From positions 62,001 through 126,000 of the forward strand of contig KN805422.1 of the NCBI GenBank assembly GCA_000818945.1: a DNA stretch of 64,000 nucleotides. Reading direction: 5' to 3'. The notes under the pieces were generated by a model. That model saw nothing but the letters and a program-made list of their open reading frames with translations. It made no database searches and was not told the origin of the DNA. Of this stretch, positions 54,501 to 60,199 are shown piece after piece. A program made the translations under genes and the position numbers. Position 1 is the first letter of the stretch. Each line of letters opens with the position of its first letter. The stretch comes from Schizochytrium sp. CCTCC M209059 (lineage: Eukaryota > Sar > Bigyra > Thraustochytrida > Thraustochytriidae).

Positions 54501-55949
54501 TTTGGCATGCCCGAGCGCGACTTTGTACGCTTTGCGCAGGAGCTGGATGTGATCGCTCACGCGGGAGCCTACGTCCACGCGTGGTATCCATACAAGCGAC
54601 TCCGCGCAGTCAATGTTGATGGCACGCAGGAGGTTATTCGTCTTGCTTGTGCACGCAAGGACAAGCGCGTCTGGCTTTTGCATGTGTCCACACTTTCCGT
54701 CTTTATTCCACCGACCCACGAAGCCAGAATGGATGAGCGAGGTGCCGCAGAGACCGTCGATGATGGCGATGAAACGTGCTGGTTTGGCGAAGACGCACCC
54801 CTTCCAGACCCCCGTGACCTGCACCACCTTGAATCAGGTTACGCGCAAACAAAGTGGGTCGCGGAGCACTTGGTGCGGGAGGCGCACTCGCGCGGCGTAC
54901 CTGCGTGTATCTTTCGTCCGGGGCGCATCACGGGCCACTCGGTGACGGGCATGGCGAGCTTTGGAGATTTTATGTGTCTCTTTCTCAAGGGATGTCTTCA
55001 GCTTCAGGCTGCGCCAAGGCTCAATTGGGTTATGGACATGAATCCCGTCGACTTTGTCTGTCGCGCAATGTTGCAGTTGCTGACCTCGCCCGTCGCGCCC
55101 GCCCGAGTGCTCGGCCGCGCGTTCAACATGTGCCATCCCGACCCATGGTTTTTGCCCGAATACTTTGATTGGGTTGCCTCGACAGGGTACGCCTGTGAAC
55201 TCGTCCCTTATGCGGAGTGGCTTGTCCGCCTCAATCGCGCGGTCAATCACACTGCATCCGCATCGTCATCCGGGCAAGGGTCGTCGAGTCGTGATGGTGG
55301 TGGTTCAGGTACTTTTGGAGATGGCAGTGGTCCCTTCACTCGCGCGATCTCAACTTCCTCCTCATCCTCGTCTTCCTCTTCATCCTCGTCAGCTGCCGCC
55401 TCGTTGGTGGCAGGGGGCGCGGCAAGGTCTTCTTCTGCCTCGCCTGCGTTGCCATCGTCCTCGCAGAATGGCGCTGGGTTTCCGGAACGGTACCGGCCAG
55501 CAAGTCGTCAAGACTCCGTTCCATCGAAACCAATGTCTGTGCAGCCATCATTGCATTCGGGAAGTCGCTCGGAATCGATATCTTCCAAGCCAATGTCCAT
55601 GCTTCCCTCGCAGCAAGGCTCGCACACGTCGGTGCAACAAGGCGCAAGTTCTCGGCGTCCAGAGATTGCGTCCAAAACATCTTCTGCTGCGCCTCCGACA
55701 CGAAGACAATTGGCAAAAGTGGAACACGAGGAGCCCGCGAACGCATTGCATCCTCTGCTGGTCGTCTTCAAGCCTAATGTTGAAGAAATGGAGCCCCCCT
55801 GCAAGCTCAAGTTTGAGGTAAGCTCCCTCATTGACGTTAATTACCCTCCACAAGCGACGTTGAACCAGACCTGCATGGATTGCATGATACGCTGCGGATT
55901 CATTCCTCCTCCCGCTCGCGATGCTGATGCATTCTTTACATTTGAGTGA
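42585..55949 (+). CDS. Trimodular non-ribosomal peptide synthetase with terminal thioester reductase
   Basis: 4,454 aa in one uninterrupted frame from ATG 42585 (MLNPPPSVGR); the frame can be extended 57 bp only through a TTG. Assembly line: Ser-rich N-terminus, degenerate condensation domain (C*), A1-T1, C2-A2-T2, Ser/Gln-rich linker, C3-A3-T3, reductase (R). Each A domain has the SGSTG(K/N)PKG loop, YGP(T/S)E, YRTGD and the A10 Lys (NHKVD or NGKID). Carrier serines are at 1164, 2344 and 3777. C2 (HHIVTDLWS) and C3 (HHIAMDGWS) keep the catalytic His; C* does not. Expected chemistry: three amino acids activated, two peptide bonds formed, and the tripeptidyl thioester reduced by NAD(P)H to an aldehyde or alcohol. 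No thioesterase, epimerase or methyltransferase domain seen. A phosphopantetheinyl transferase is needed but is not in the window. No tailoring gene is adjacent; AAAP transporter and TANGO2 lie upstream, an unknown repeat protein downstream. Ser-codon runs inside and between domains indicate long residence in this host even if transferred. Confidence 0.97.
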   Translation: MLNPPPSVGRASALASSASTTTSSSSSSSSSSPSSSRSPSTASSSPTSPPTEQRARASAAAARVSVVQFAATSTGSLDAEALESSVNRACERQALLAGPGRLNFKILTVQDAHEKGKSDVDLAQEALAPIDFSGRQEESNVLVVRLLRCFPGKDILVIVADRRFIDPLSFSLLLSDVKLLYESGVSFSLAPLEVQFEEYKAWRADQREAAKAAGEDTQTSFWQHHLAGPLPKLELPPDPATTAHAPPRSQGSRNLAAQLAIPLPPELCDSLRVLAVREDLALRTLLLAAFHTLLAKHAGNTDIILGCHVSGRTQHAELKNIVGAFENWAPLRLQSADHPSVREFAERCSQGLADAEANAEIPLDDIMRSVGCSESLFKAGFEVYGNIVEDYGLPLISSRVMRFILGLEHGSQSSGGVGDSRQEEDEDRFSVPSSLDTFSSLHTQQQTKPLMLGGVRLDSIPLRFLMERGDDDLRLVGTTSPVFRLAFHYKSSVLSEATVARMCSHFQTLLEDLVRRFADVRISDLRILSAPEEEIVLRKFNETARTFDSTMDNLYVHELVDRAAARTPDAVAISVHGGRESLTYRELVAKANQLANFLQLVGIGLEDPVMVLLPRSPMLTVAWLAVLKAGAAIMPTDTKYPASRIRVMLEDARCSVAITDSSLEDHFLGTSTRLILIDRDWERAVELGSPQPPVLRPPEDPSQKLASLAYVIYTSGSTGKPKGVMLEHGALANYIRWHIEYYHMSAKDRVFACAGLAFDASIADTWPTLVVGACLLPIVDADIAIVPPRLLDWIARERATMGFLTTQICEMVLEEDSSHPRKDLGSLRLIYTGGDRLHMGPRKGAPYELVNIYGPTENTVNATMTYVQEGLRTPPSIGSPAPNTQCFILDPESFTPVPIGVFGELFLAGVQLARGYLNLPELSAERFLINPFDIGSNRMYRTGDLCRWLPDGQIDFLGRIDTQVKIRGNRVELTAIESCMLSCPGVKDAIVIAREDKPGNKRLVAYYIAKDGSQSDSARSKLAASIHDALANELPAFMVPSAFVDLESFPLTANHKVDRRSLPAPTPSRGTSSHQAQEDSDDAASLSQTTSNVRLQVKGTQDSSRGDSVGGDRAARAATESRSKYSALVDNMWSTFCEALSMSQQDMVRASPRSLHFFEAGGDSLGAGRVTAQMSRLLHTDIPVSLLYKFPRLEAYCHAAATSVSSPSSARNDTPAVSLSPSSPSSSGNVGMGILQEADEHDLALAAPVSENQASYNEESLWLVCQAQTEMASRAYNVSFSCKLAPGHSFDAAKMRRALVRITRDNEALRATYVPASRADATVDRIIIPAGNDDQDCSALIDMAESTLDVAIESDIKQWLEKETYAPFDLAKGPLLRVRLANLRATASGGDSEAWEGRQIFLVVVHHIVTDLWSMVLLLDRLMDAYRVDDPASSHENGAYTYSHFIATQHNLVHGERGKRLLDFWMRELSSLRDEDAKDSLDLLFDRPRPAVKSFRGAAIRFELDRNVTKQLLGICSKTSFTLSVILLSCFSILLRSFAGSNQIQVGVPTAGRWREEFEHLIGYFVNPIVVRTDLAGDPTLVQLWNRVAAVMLRGLDNQALPFPVLAEQQAQSGATRTGGSSGENPLFSVAFVLQRPHVQRPGLAKSLLGFDGVKLNFGDGVPVMESLSCPHRHAQFDLTLMLCLEDGQLAGSMQYSTDVFKDESIARLVSGLERIVTHVAAADPERTHISDIRLLADEERAQVLTEFNSARTSGPPVEATATVHALVEAQAARTPDKICIETPTLSLTYQELNRRSNRLANFLRFAGVRRESLVPVFLSRSAHLIVVWLAILKAGGAVMPLDPKYPAERVRAMLEDAESSLVITEKALLGGIPSSFSGRRVVIDRDWDEVISLASDAKVSTSDHTSKQLAYAIFTSGSTGKPKGVLLEHAGLLNYIRWHLEYYQMTPDDRVFACAGLAFDAAMADTWPTLAVGACLVPVTDSDISVVAPRLLDWIAEKKVTMGFLTTQLCEMVLEEDTENPRDNLGSLRLLYTGGDRLHFGARKDAPYRLVNIYGPTETTINATMTTVPPGMREPPSIGKPASGVVCLVLDQEHLTPLPVGVYGELFIAGEQVGRGYFNLPKLTKERFLPVPADLAIDCPSFLGDHPRMYRTGDLVRWRENGHIEFLGRRDTQVKIRGNRIELVAIESVLLQHPAVREAVVVVSERDRDKFLVGYVVPREGAEVSSSALRKFLSASLPAFMVPSALISMKSFPLTQNHKVDKRALPAPGATARRDKNAEGATRSSRPRRFDSNSTAGSRPRRGPSEQNSDLAQSVRKIFAESLGRRMEDLEDTMDFFEEGGHSLSAARMMSRLRADFGVDMPLSKFLQSPTPRSVILFVESAKGKSARSSGSVSGAGGSSAPGGTRSLGKASHGDSQSFSSGVFSIKQTQQDSRPSLISLQQKQQASSRPQGSLVGQLIGASSTTKLMPSSFVSSSYRDSGISEWLQERRAPPLRSETHREREEGGTSDSLTSGSQTSSMLRRVREQQTPTSDPRGHQSLLSQFTSGGFSDAAKLQTSRDNAPAVPLSMAHASMWSGSLQSQQALQDRLRKAAQASEAGSRSKARDETPEVCVLSYNQQSLWFMHKMDPKRVDYVVHLCCTIESFAETSDSSTSKGLNVDYLRLALQGLVNRHQSLRTLYGEENGLPYQIIYPIHQPKSTLSATNTLAYSKTEQAANPSKVDFKVDLSPATSQEDLHKVLQADLHTPWDLQGGTPFRARLYADSDKNPVLLLTAHHIAMDGWSLDVVLKDLGEMYDAVTKSGGILEATIYETPPESTITVAQFAKMQKEEMNSATGTRLWSFWQRQLAGHEASLDLPTESDPAESVPPPSQSGPDSTEATRDGAWYFFDLEADFFAKLQETIRLERATEFMALVAFYAGLLYRYTGKEDILIGTPMACRMVPELDRTVGNITNIVVLRMHVSKEDHFRSLLRQARTVVLAALEHQELPFAVLVEKMGSHRSAGRSPVFQVLLSLNQSFSSEDKDLPSLARLEAGETVPVGSRMRMRLRKDVVQEASPYDLQLIVTKGNSNRDALRAGLQYKTALFAEESIRNLAAHFQALVRGSAENPTRLYCSLPLLTAHEKEVILADWNHTGQKFHESTCVHVLFESCAEKSPLATALSWRGRIWTYGELNARANVLARYLRYKCHVEPSCNVGLFLERSPNMILAMMAVAKAGGAYVPMDVSWPQDRLAYVFKDSHMRVLLCDRSSLGLLEKLDAATASSLPLVVPLDIRWERIAGKVERAFGGGGMTNLPPPASLSWGSNAQQWRGSRSTLYMIYTSGSTGNPKGVLVEHRSMVNLVSWHIREYSISARDRASQLVGSAFDPVGLEIWPFLSAGASVHFVEDEEKKSLNDLRASLHDNRITVSLLPTPLLEVFLRTKASAATHHPAWPSSLRVVYGGGDKLHVPREVLARVPFRLDNHYGPSEGTVMCTYFVTNSLLRKRADSTSSSSSSSSSSSSTSSSTLIPAGRGKAVLSPSIGKPLDNFAAFVLDDFLEPVPALVAGELCIAGPGLAQGYYGRPDLTRERFVDMPPTLLESIEQSPKLLYLKGSKLYRTGDRVRFQRDGNIEFIGRVDFQVKIRGMRVELGEIESVLKQHDAVLEACVLAREDVPGQQRLCAYVVAASPSDGEEGSSYGEVERIHSLQSLVKDKLPAHMVPVAWVFMNQLPVTANGKIDRRALPAPTESEHDVHGQALQAVVPPRSKEEVMIAALWKETLGLQSISIHDNFFDLGGHSLAATQLLAMVQENLKVDLPISVFFADPSIEGMAAAVAARNGSSGDGHHDGATPTPETADALLGFDPEVECTLDEDVAPSATSVFDPDMAQTWSRIFVTGATGFLGAFFVHQILETLAESKPELTILCLIRADSDATAIARLREALLQFNLYNEETMPSMGSFEDSHLDWTDSNGSGGMSSRHRILVVRGDLGQARFGMPERDFVRFAQELDVIAHAGAYVHAWYPYKRLRAVNVDGTQEVIRLACARKDKRVWLLHVSTLSVFIPPTHEARMDERGAAETVDDGDETCWFGEDAPLPDPRDLHHLESGYAQTKWVAEHLVREAHSRGVPACIFRPGRITGHSVTGMASFGDFMCLFLKGCLQLQAAPRLNWVMDMNPVDFVCRAMLQLLTSPVAPARVLGRAFNMCHPDPWFLPEYFDWVASTGYACELVPYAEWLVRLNRAVNHTASASSSGQGSSSRDGGGSGTFGDGSGPFTRAISTSSSSSSSSSSSSAAASLVAGGAARSSSASPALPSSSQNGAGFPERYRPASRQDSVPSKPMSVQPSLHSGSRSESISSKPMSMLPSQQGSHTSVQQGASSRRPEIASKTSSAAPPTRRQLAKVEHEEPANALHPLLVVFKPNVEEMEPPCKLKFEVSSLIDVNYPPQATLNQTCMDCMIRCGFIPPPARDADAFFTFE
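42771..44190 (+). other. NRPS: degenerate N-terminal condensation domain
   Basis: Residues about 63-535. Condensation-like fold is recognisable (FSGRQEESNVLVVRLL; TSFWQHHLAG; NIVGAFENWAPLRL). The catalytic HHxxxDG is replaced by D161-R-R-F-I-D-P167, so the second His is Arg. A Ser/Glu-rich insert sits at about 43807-43935. Likely inactive, or a structural remnant of a starter domain. Confidence 0.8.
44241..45782 (+). other. NRPS: adenylation domain A1
   Basis: Residues about 553-1066. Motifs YVIYTSGSTGKPKGVMLEH, FDASIADTW, NIYGPTENTV, YRTGDLCRW, GRIDTQVKIRGNRVEL and NHKVDRRSLP. Hand alignment to GrsA gives the specificity code D-A-A-F-I-T-I-V-N-K. Asp235 is kept, so an alpha-amino acid is expected; the pocket looks hydrophobic. 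Confidence 0.9.
45954..46185 (+). other. NRPS: carrier domain T1
   Basis: FFEAGGDSLGAGR with the phosphopantetheine Ser1164 (codon 46074-46076). Confidence 0.95.
46329..47800 (+). other. NRPS: condensation domain C2
   Basis: Residues about 1249-1738. Active-site HHIVTDLWS with His1406, His1407 and Asp1411; the usual Gly after Asp is Leu. YNEESLWL near the start, then VGVPTAGRW and IGYFVNP blocks. Confidence 0.93.
47862..49394 (+). other. NRPS: adenylation domain A2
   Basis: Residues about 1760-2270. Motifs YAIFTSGSTGKPKGVLLEH, FDAAMADTW, NIYGPTETTI, YRTGDLVRW and NHKVDKRALP. Code by hand alignment D-A-A-F-L-T-I-I-N-K, almost the same as A1. Long stretches match A1 (RVFACAGLAFDA, PRLLDWIA, TMGFLTTQ, YTGGDRLH). 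Confidence 0.9.
49512..49739 (+). other. NRPS: carrier domain T2
   Basis: FFEEGGHSLSAAR with Ser2344 (codon 49614-49616). Confidence 0.95.
49740..50417 (+). other. NRPS: long Ser/Gln/Arg-rich inter-module linker
   Basis: About 226 residues of low complexity between T2 and C3, no domain seen (SSGSVSGAGGSS, QQKQQASS, SLTSGSQTSS). Normal linkers are 15-30 residues. It separates the two similar modules from the third. Confidence 0.85.
50418..51940 (+). other. NRPS: condensation domain C3
   Basis: Residues about 2612-3118. YNQQSLWFMHKMDP start, canonical HHIAMDGWS with His2776, His2777 and Asp2781, IGTPMACR and VGNITNIVVLR, ELPFAVLVEKM. Fully canonical. Confidence 0.95.
52005..53762 (+). other. 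NRPS: adenylation domain A3
   Basis: Residues about 3141-3726. Motifs YMIYTSGSTGNPKGVLVEH, FDPVGLEIW, NHYGPSEGTV, YRTGDRVRF, GRVDFQVKIRGMRVEL and NGKIDRRALP. Hand-aligned code D-P-L-L-V-G-H-V-M-K, clearly unlike A1/A2. A poly-Ser insert encoded by TCC/TCT repeats sits at about 53046-53102, just after the A5 region. Confidence 0.9.
53820..54035 (+). other. NRPS: carrier domain T3
   Basis: NFFDLGGHSLAATQ with Ser3777 (codon 53913-53915). Confidence 0.96.
54189..55946 (+). other. NRPS: terminal thioester reductase domain, split by an insertion
   Basis: NAD(P)-binding TGATGFLG at residues 3875-3882, then CLIRADSD, VVRGDLGQARFGM, HAGAYVHAWYPYKRLRAVNVDGT, HVSTLSVF and the catalytic YxxxK (Tyr4086, Lys4090 in YAQTKW), CIFRPGRITG, and FNMCHPDPW. 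Residues about 4222-4382 are Ser/Gln/Pro-rich low complexity. After it, NALHPLLVVF ... IDVNYPPQATL ... CMIRCGFIPPP resembles the normal C-terminal end of such reductases, so the domain appears to resume. Confidence 0.9.
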
Positions 55950-56521
55950 TGTTGGGAGCAAAGCAACTCTCTACATTTTCTGTTCTGCCGGGCTTTTTAG
56001 ATCCTATCGAGTTCTGTGAGCAGTAGGAAAGAAGGTCATTCACATTGGTGGCGCCGAAGACCGATTCATCATCTGCTAGGCCTAGACTCTTTTTTTTATA
56101 TTTCCTTGCAGCAGTGCAATAAGCGTTGCGCTCAAGACTGACTGACTCTGCCAAACTGAATTTTGTGTAAATTATTCTTTCGTTTCGACGATTTATTTTT
56201 TTGTAATTTTTCCCTGGCTTGTAGATGCTCCTTGGGTGTAGCTCTTGGTCCCGTATCCGATAAGGTCTTCCTCTGCACCTCGAAACCTTTGCCATGCGTA
56301 ATCATGACGGTCTTTCTTATCTTCTCCTTCTCAGGTCCCAGAAAACTAATGGTACACACAATTTGGCAATATTAACAATTTTTTGAGAACTGAGAACGCT
56401 GGTCCGCGCTTTCTTTCCTTCTTGCACAAGGCGCGACATGTCTCCCTTGGAGCTATAAAGCGTGCGCGCGAAGCGAAGGCAAAGCGCTCCGAGACGCCTA
56501 GGCGAGCGACCGCGGGCCATC
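55950..56521. other. Spacer between the peptide synthetase and the repeat-protein gene
   Basis: 572 bp, AT-richer than most of the window, both genes on the plus strand. No repeats or gene seen. An open frame through 56462 starts at GTG only. Confidence 0.6.
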
Positions 56522-59500
56522 ATGTCGTCAGCGCCTGCGATCGGACATCCCATGTCTTTACTCCGGGCGAAAGCATGGCTCGAGGAATACCAAGGCTCTG
56601 GGGGGTCTTCACCTCCTGCTGCAAACGGGGACAAATGTCGGCCAGAGCTCATGCATGCGAATCGGGCCTTAGGGCCGACGCATTCGCTACAGAAAGCGAA
56701 AATGGTAAAGTGCAAAGCGAAGAACAAGAAGAAGAGGAAGAAAAAGAACAAGAGTGCCATCAAAATGTTGAGCGAGCAGGTGGACGCTCAACAAGGTGTC
56801 GCAATAACTGTTCGAGCGACAAAGAGAGCAATGCCGCAACAGAATATGAGCAAGAACAAGAACAAGATGACCGACACCACTATTCTTTCCCGGGTGCCAA
56901 TCTTGAGCCCAGGCATTAATCCGACAGCGTACGCCAAGTCGAGGAAGGCATTCGAGAGTTGCGACCTCGAGGACATTTTTGATGAAACAATCGCGCTGCT
57001 ATACTCTCTTGACGCCTTGAAGGTCCCCAAGCACCAGCATAGCAAAAAGAACCAGCCTGGGCAATCGAAGTTAGCTCATGGCGCAAGACTTCGTCGCTTA
57101 GAATGTTGGGGAAATGATGCGACTTTATTAGAAGCTTTGCGCGATTTGCAAACGAAACGTGCAAATCGCGCACTCCCGAAGAAGCCAGAGTTTGTGATCG
57201 AGTTTAACGCCTCGCCACATTGTCGCCCGCAATCTGCGGCTCCGAGGCGGGCTACTGGATCGCCGGGCGACCCTGCCGTCAATTTGAGGCCTAAATCTGC
57301 TCCTCGATCGCGTCCCACAACCCCAAAGCAACGAGCAATTGCGCGTACGATTACCTCAGAAGGCGACCGTGCACGAAAAGACAGCCAGCTTAGTCCTAAT
57401 GCTCTTCGGGAAGAAAAGCTTCGACGCTCTCAGGACTTTCGTGTGTCCTTCTTGACGCGCTCGCATACATCCTTCAATCGCAATATCGATATTCTCAACG
57501 AGCGTGTGCAAAGAGCCAAAGCCCGCGAAAAAGAGGATGTTCTTCATCAAAAAGTGCAGCAGGAAAAGACAAAGCGTACATCTGAACCTGAGCCCGAACG
57601 CCATTTGTCGAACGGCGACTATGATGTGCAAGATGGGCGGTCCGAGAACAAGTTCAGATGCGAACGCCATTTGTCGCACGAAGACTCTGGTGTGCAAGAT
57701 GGGCGGCCAGAGGTAATCGAAGGACAAGCCACATTATTCAGGCTAGTTTCCTCTACAAATGCGAGCTTGGTCGACGTCGGATCAGCAAACAACCCAAGTC
57801 TTTCTCGTGCGCATGCTGAGTTGTCCCCGCGAGATGAGAAGCACCTCGAAGTCCTGCCGACAGACTCAGCAAGGAAAGGAAATTACACGGAGACGAAGAG
57901 GTTCTCGGAAGAAACGCGCCCTTTGCAAGACTTTTCTTCGATGGTCGGCAAAAAGAACTTGTCTGCAACATCGACTCGAGCAAGTCTGCCTGCCGCTCCA
58001 GCTCAAGTAGATGCGATCATGGATGAGCTCGACCTTGGGAAGAGCTCGAAAACAATGTCCAGTGTAGCTACGAGTGAAATGGAATTCTCAACCTTTTCCA
58101 CGGGTCTTCCGCAGTCTCATGACACTGATACCTCCGCCAGAGATAGAACACTAGAATCAGGCCTTGAAAGGATTATCCAGGAGGCAAACAGAACAACAGA
58201 CGCTGATACCGATTCACCTGTACAAAGCGCGCAATTGAGTGACCGAGCGGTTCTGAAGGTTTCTACTCTTGAGCGGCGGATCGAGAAAGACGACGAGATG
58301 GTTTCCGCAAGTGAGAGTGCTCACGAACACGCAGCAGCTTCCGTCGGTGACCGTAGTCAGGGCGTGCAAACACGATCGTACAGTTTGTCTCTGGCGATTG
58401 AAACCGAAGACGAAAACGCTACGACCACCGAGACTGACTCTGTAAGAGGCGACAGTGCTCGCAAAAGAACTTGTCAAAGGTCTTTTTGCTCGACGGGTAC
58501 AGGGGAATATTCGCCTGGAGAGTCTGCGTCTGATGAAAGTGAAAATGTGGATGCGACCATGGACCAGATTGATTTTGACGTCACGACACCAACACCACTC
58601 GCTCGCGCCAGCAAAAGGCATCTTCTCTCCACACCGACAGCGGTTACAACCGCGAACAGTCTGTCAAATACACTCGAAACTAACGAGCAGAAAGACGTGG
58701 ATGCTATAATGGATGGTCTTGACTTTGGGATCAGCGCATCAACTCCGGTTAGCTACGTGAGCAAGAAGCCCCTTCTGACGACTGCAACCCGATCTAGCCT
58801 GTCTATTGTTCTTGATGACGCAAACGACGTGGAGGGGAAGGAGGAAGACGAAGTGGAGGCTATTATGGGTGCCATCGATTTTGACATCACAACTCCCACG
58901 CCGCTTGCTCGCGCAAGTAAGAGAAATCTTTTGACAACACCCAGAGGAAGGAGTTTGCGAAGCGCACGCAATAATGAAGAGCAAAGCGACATGGATGTAA
59001 TCATGGAGGGACTCGATTGTGGTACCAACTTGTCGATATCGTCCCTTCGTGACAGCAGGGAGACGATTCAAGCGACGTCGACGAGGAACATTTTGCCCAT
59101 TTCTCTGGACACAGGCACCGATAATGGCGCTGAAGACGTGGACGCCATCATGAATGACATCGGCTTTGGTATCACAACACCTACTCCGCTTGGTCGTAGC
59201 AGCAAACGAATGCTTCTGGCCACTCCTGCAGGTTCGAGCTTGCTTGGTACACTGGAGATAGATGAGGAAGCAGACGTTGATGCGATTATGGATTTTGGCA
59301 TTTCCACGCCGACGCCGCTCGCAAGCTGTCACGATATGCGAGGTACATTAGGCTCGCCAAGCCGAAAGCATTTGAACAACAAAAGTTCGCGGGACGTCAG
59401 CGATCTCCGTACAGCGTTGCTTTCGTCCCCGCAGAGTGGTTTGGGTAGTACCACTTTTTCCGACACTACGCGGAGTGCGGGGACAATTCGGGACGACACG

Positions 59501-59659
59501 GTCGAGATCAAGGAAGAAGAACCAGCCGTGAGATCGCGAAGTACGGAAGGCGACGGCTTCGACCTCGACGAGGATCTTTTTGGCAGGCTTGATATCGAAG
59601 AAGAGGAAATCGGAATCGCGTCAAGCACGGCAAATGAATACCAGGAGTCGAAGCGATGA
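56522..59659 (+). CDS. Unrecognised repeat protein with TPTP / KRxLL units
   Basis: 1,045 aa from ATG 56522 (MSSAPAIGHPMSLL); the frame extends 60 bp upstream only via GTG. No known domain recognised. N-terminal quarter has a strong basic cluster (NKKKRKKKNKSAIK), fitting nuclear targeting. At 57596-57725 a 66-bp DNA repeat encodes two 22-residue units (ERHLS-x-x-D-x-x-VQDGR). From about residue 500 there is a spaced element DVDAIMD-x-I/L-DF; from 58547 it becomes six consecutive 46-52-residue units in which it is followed by TTPTPLARASKR-x-LL-x-TP. Between and after are acidic, Ser/Thr-rich segments; C-terminus is acidic (DLDEDLFGRLDIEEEE). Pairing of TP sites with K-R-x-L-L resembles multisite cyclin-CDK substrates, but that is inference. 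No introns. It follows the peptide synthetase on the same strand, but no functional link is shown. Confidence 0.75.
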   Translation: MSSAPAIGHPMSLLRAKAWLEEYQGSGGSSPPAANGDKCRPELMHANRALGPTHSLQKAKMVKCKAKNKKKRKKKNKSAIKMLSEQVDAQQGVAITVRATKRAMPQQNMSKNKNKMTDTTILSRVPILSPGINPTAYAKSRKAFESCDLEDIFDETIALLYSLDALKVPKHQHSKKNQPGQSKLAHGARLRRLECWGNDATLLEALRDLQTKRANRALPKKPEFVIEFNASPHCRPQSAAPRRATGSPGDPAVNLRPKSAPRSRPTTPKQRAIARTITSEGDRARKDSQLSPNALREEKLRRSQDFRVSFLTRSHTSFNRNIDILNERVQRAKAREKEDVLHQKVQQEKTKRTSEPEPERHLSNGDYDVQDGRSENKFRCERHLSHEDSGVQDGRPEVIEGQATLFRLVSSTNASLVDVGSANNPSLSRAHAELSPRDEKHLEVLPTDSARKGNYTETKRFSEETRPLQDFSSMVGKKNLSATSTRASLPAAPAQVDAIMDELDLGKSSKTMSSVATSEMEFSTFSTGLPQSHDTDTSARDRTLESGLERIIQEANRTTDADTDSPVQSAQLSDRAVLKVSTLERRIEKDDEMVSASESAHEHAAASVGDRSQGVQTRSYSLSLAIETEDENATTTETDSVRGDSARKRTCQRSFCSTGTGEYSPGESASDESENVDATMDQIDFDVTTPTPLARASKRHLLSTPTAVTTANSLSNTLETNEQKDVDAIMDGLDFGISASTPVSYVSKKPLLTTATRSSLSIVLDDANDVEGKEEDEVEAIMGAIDFDITTPTPLARASKRNLLTTPRGRSLRSARNNEEQSDMDVIMEGLDCGTNLSISSLRDSRETIQATSTRNILPISLDTGTDNGAEDVDAIMNDIGFGITTPTPLGRSSKRMLLATPAGSSLLGTLEIDEEADVDAIMDFGISTPTPLASCHDMRGTLGSPSRKHLNNKSSRDVSDLRTALLSSPQSGLGSTTFSDTTRSAGTIRDDTVEIKEEEPAVRSRSTEGDGFDLDEDLFGRLDIEEEEIGIASSTANEYQESKR
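58547..59331 (+). repeat. Six 46-52-residue protein repeats inside the unknown gene
   Basis: Unit starts near 58547, 58694, 58850, 58988, 59136 and 59274. Units 1, 3 and 5 are the best conserved (VDATMDQIDF, VEAIMGAIDF, VDAIMNDIGF, each followed by TTPTPL-A/G-R-A/S-SKR-x-LL). Units 2 and 4 are degenerate; unit 6 is shortened. A lone VDAIMDELDLG element lies earlier, near 58008. Confidence 0.9.
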
Positions 59660-59994
59660 GAGAAATAACTTAGGTCTAGAAAGAAGCAAAAAAACAAGTT
59701 CAGAGTGAGTGGAGAAGCTGCGGAAGGAAAAGTTGTTGAAGCGAAATACCGCGTCCTCTTTCTTTCTCTCTACCGCGTCCTCGTTCTCTCTGTCTCTCTC
59801 ACACACACTTTCGGATGGTGGTCGGAATTTCTCCGCACCCAGCGGCGGAGCAAGCATGAGAAAAGAAAGAAAGAAAGAAAGAAAGAAAGGGCAAGGTGAG
59901 GTAAGGCAAGGCAAGGTAAGGCAAGGCAAGGCAAGGCAAGGCAAAAGCAAGACAGGTTTGCGTGGAGCGAGAGAGAGGCCCCTACCCTGGCACG
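59660..59994. other. Spacer and upstream region of the chorismate mutase fusion gene
   Basis: Holds CT-rich runs, a GAAA run (about 59866-59888) and an AAGGC pentamer array (59888-59945) ending about 50 bp before the start codon. No gene seen. Confidence 0.65.
59888..59945 (+). repeat. (AAGGC)n pentanucleotide array
   Basis: About eleven slightly interrupted AAGGC/AAGGT units, just upstream of a start codon, like the GGCGA array before the PLP enzyme. Confidence 0.9.
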
Positions 59995-60159
59995 ATGGAG
60001 ACGCTTCCGCTCAAGGTACGTGTACAGCCGAAAGCGCGCACGATGTTCTTCACGTCTTTGCGCAGCCTCTCGAGACGGTGGTGAACGAAGGCGCGGAGGA
60101 TGGAGGGGTAGACTTGCTTGGAGACAATGCGGCATTTTGAGAAAGTATGGTTGCGGACA

Positions 60160-60199
<40 letters not shown>

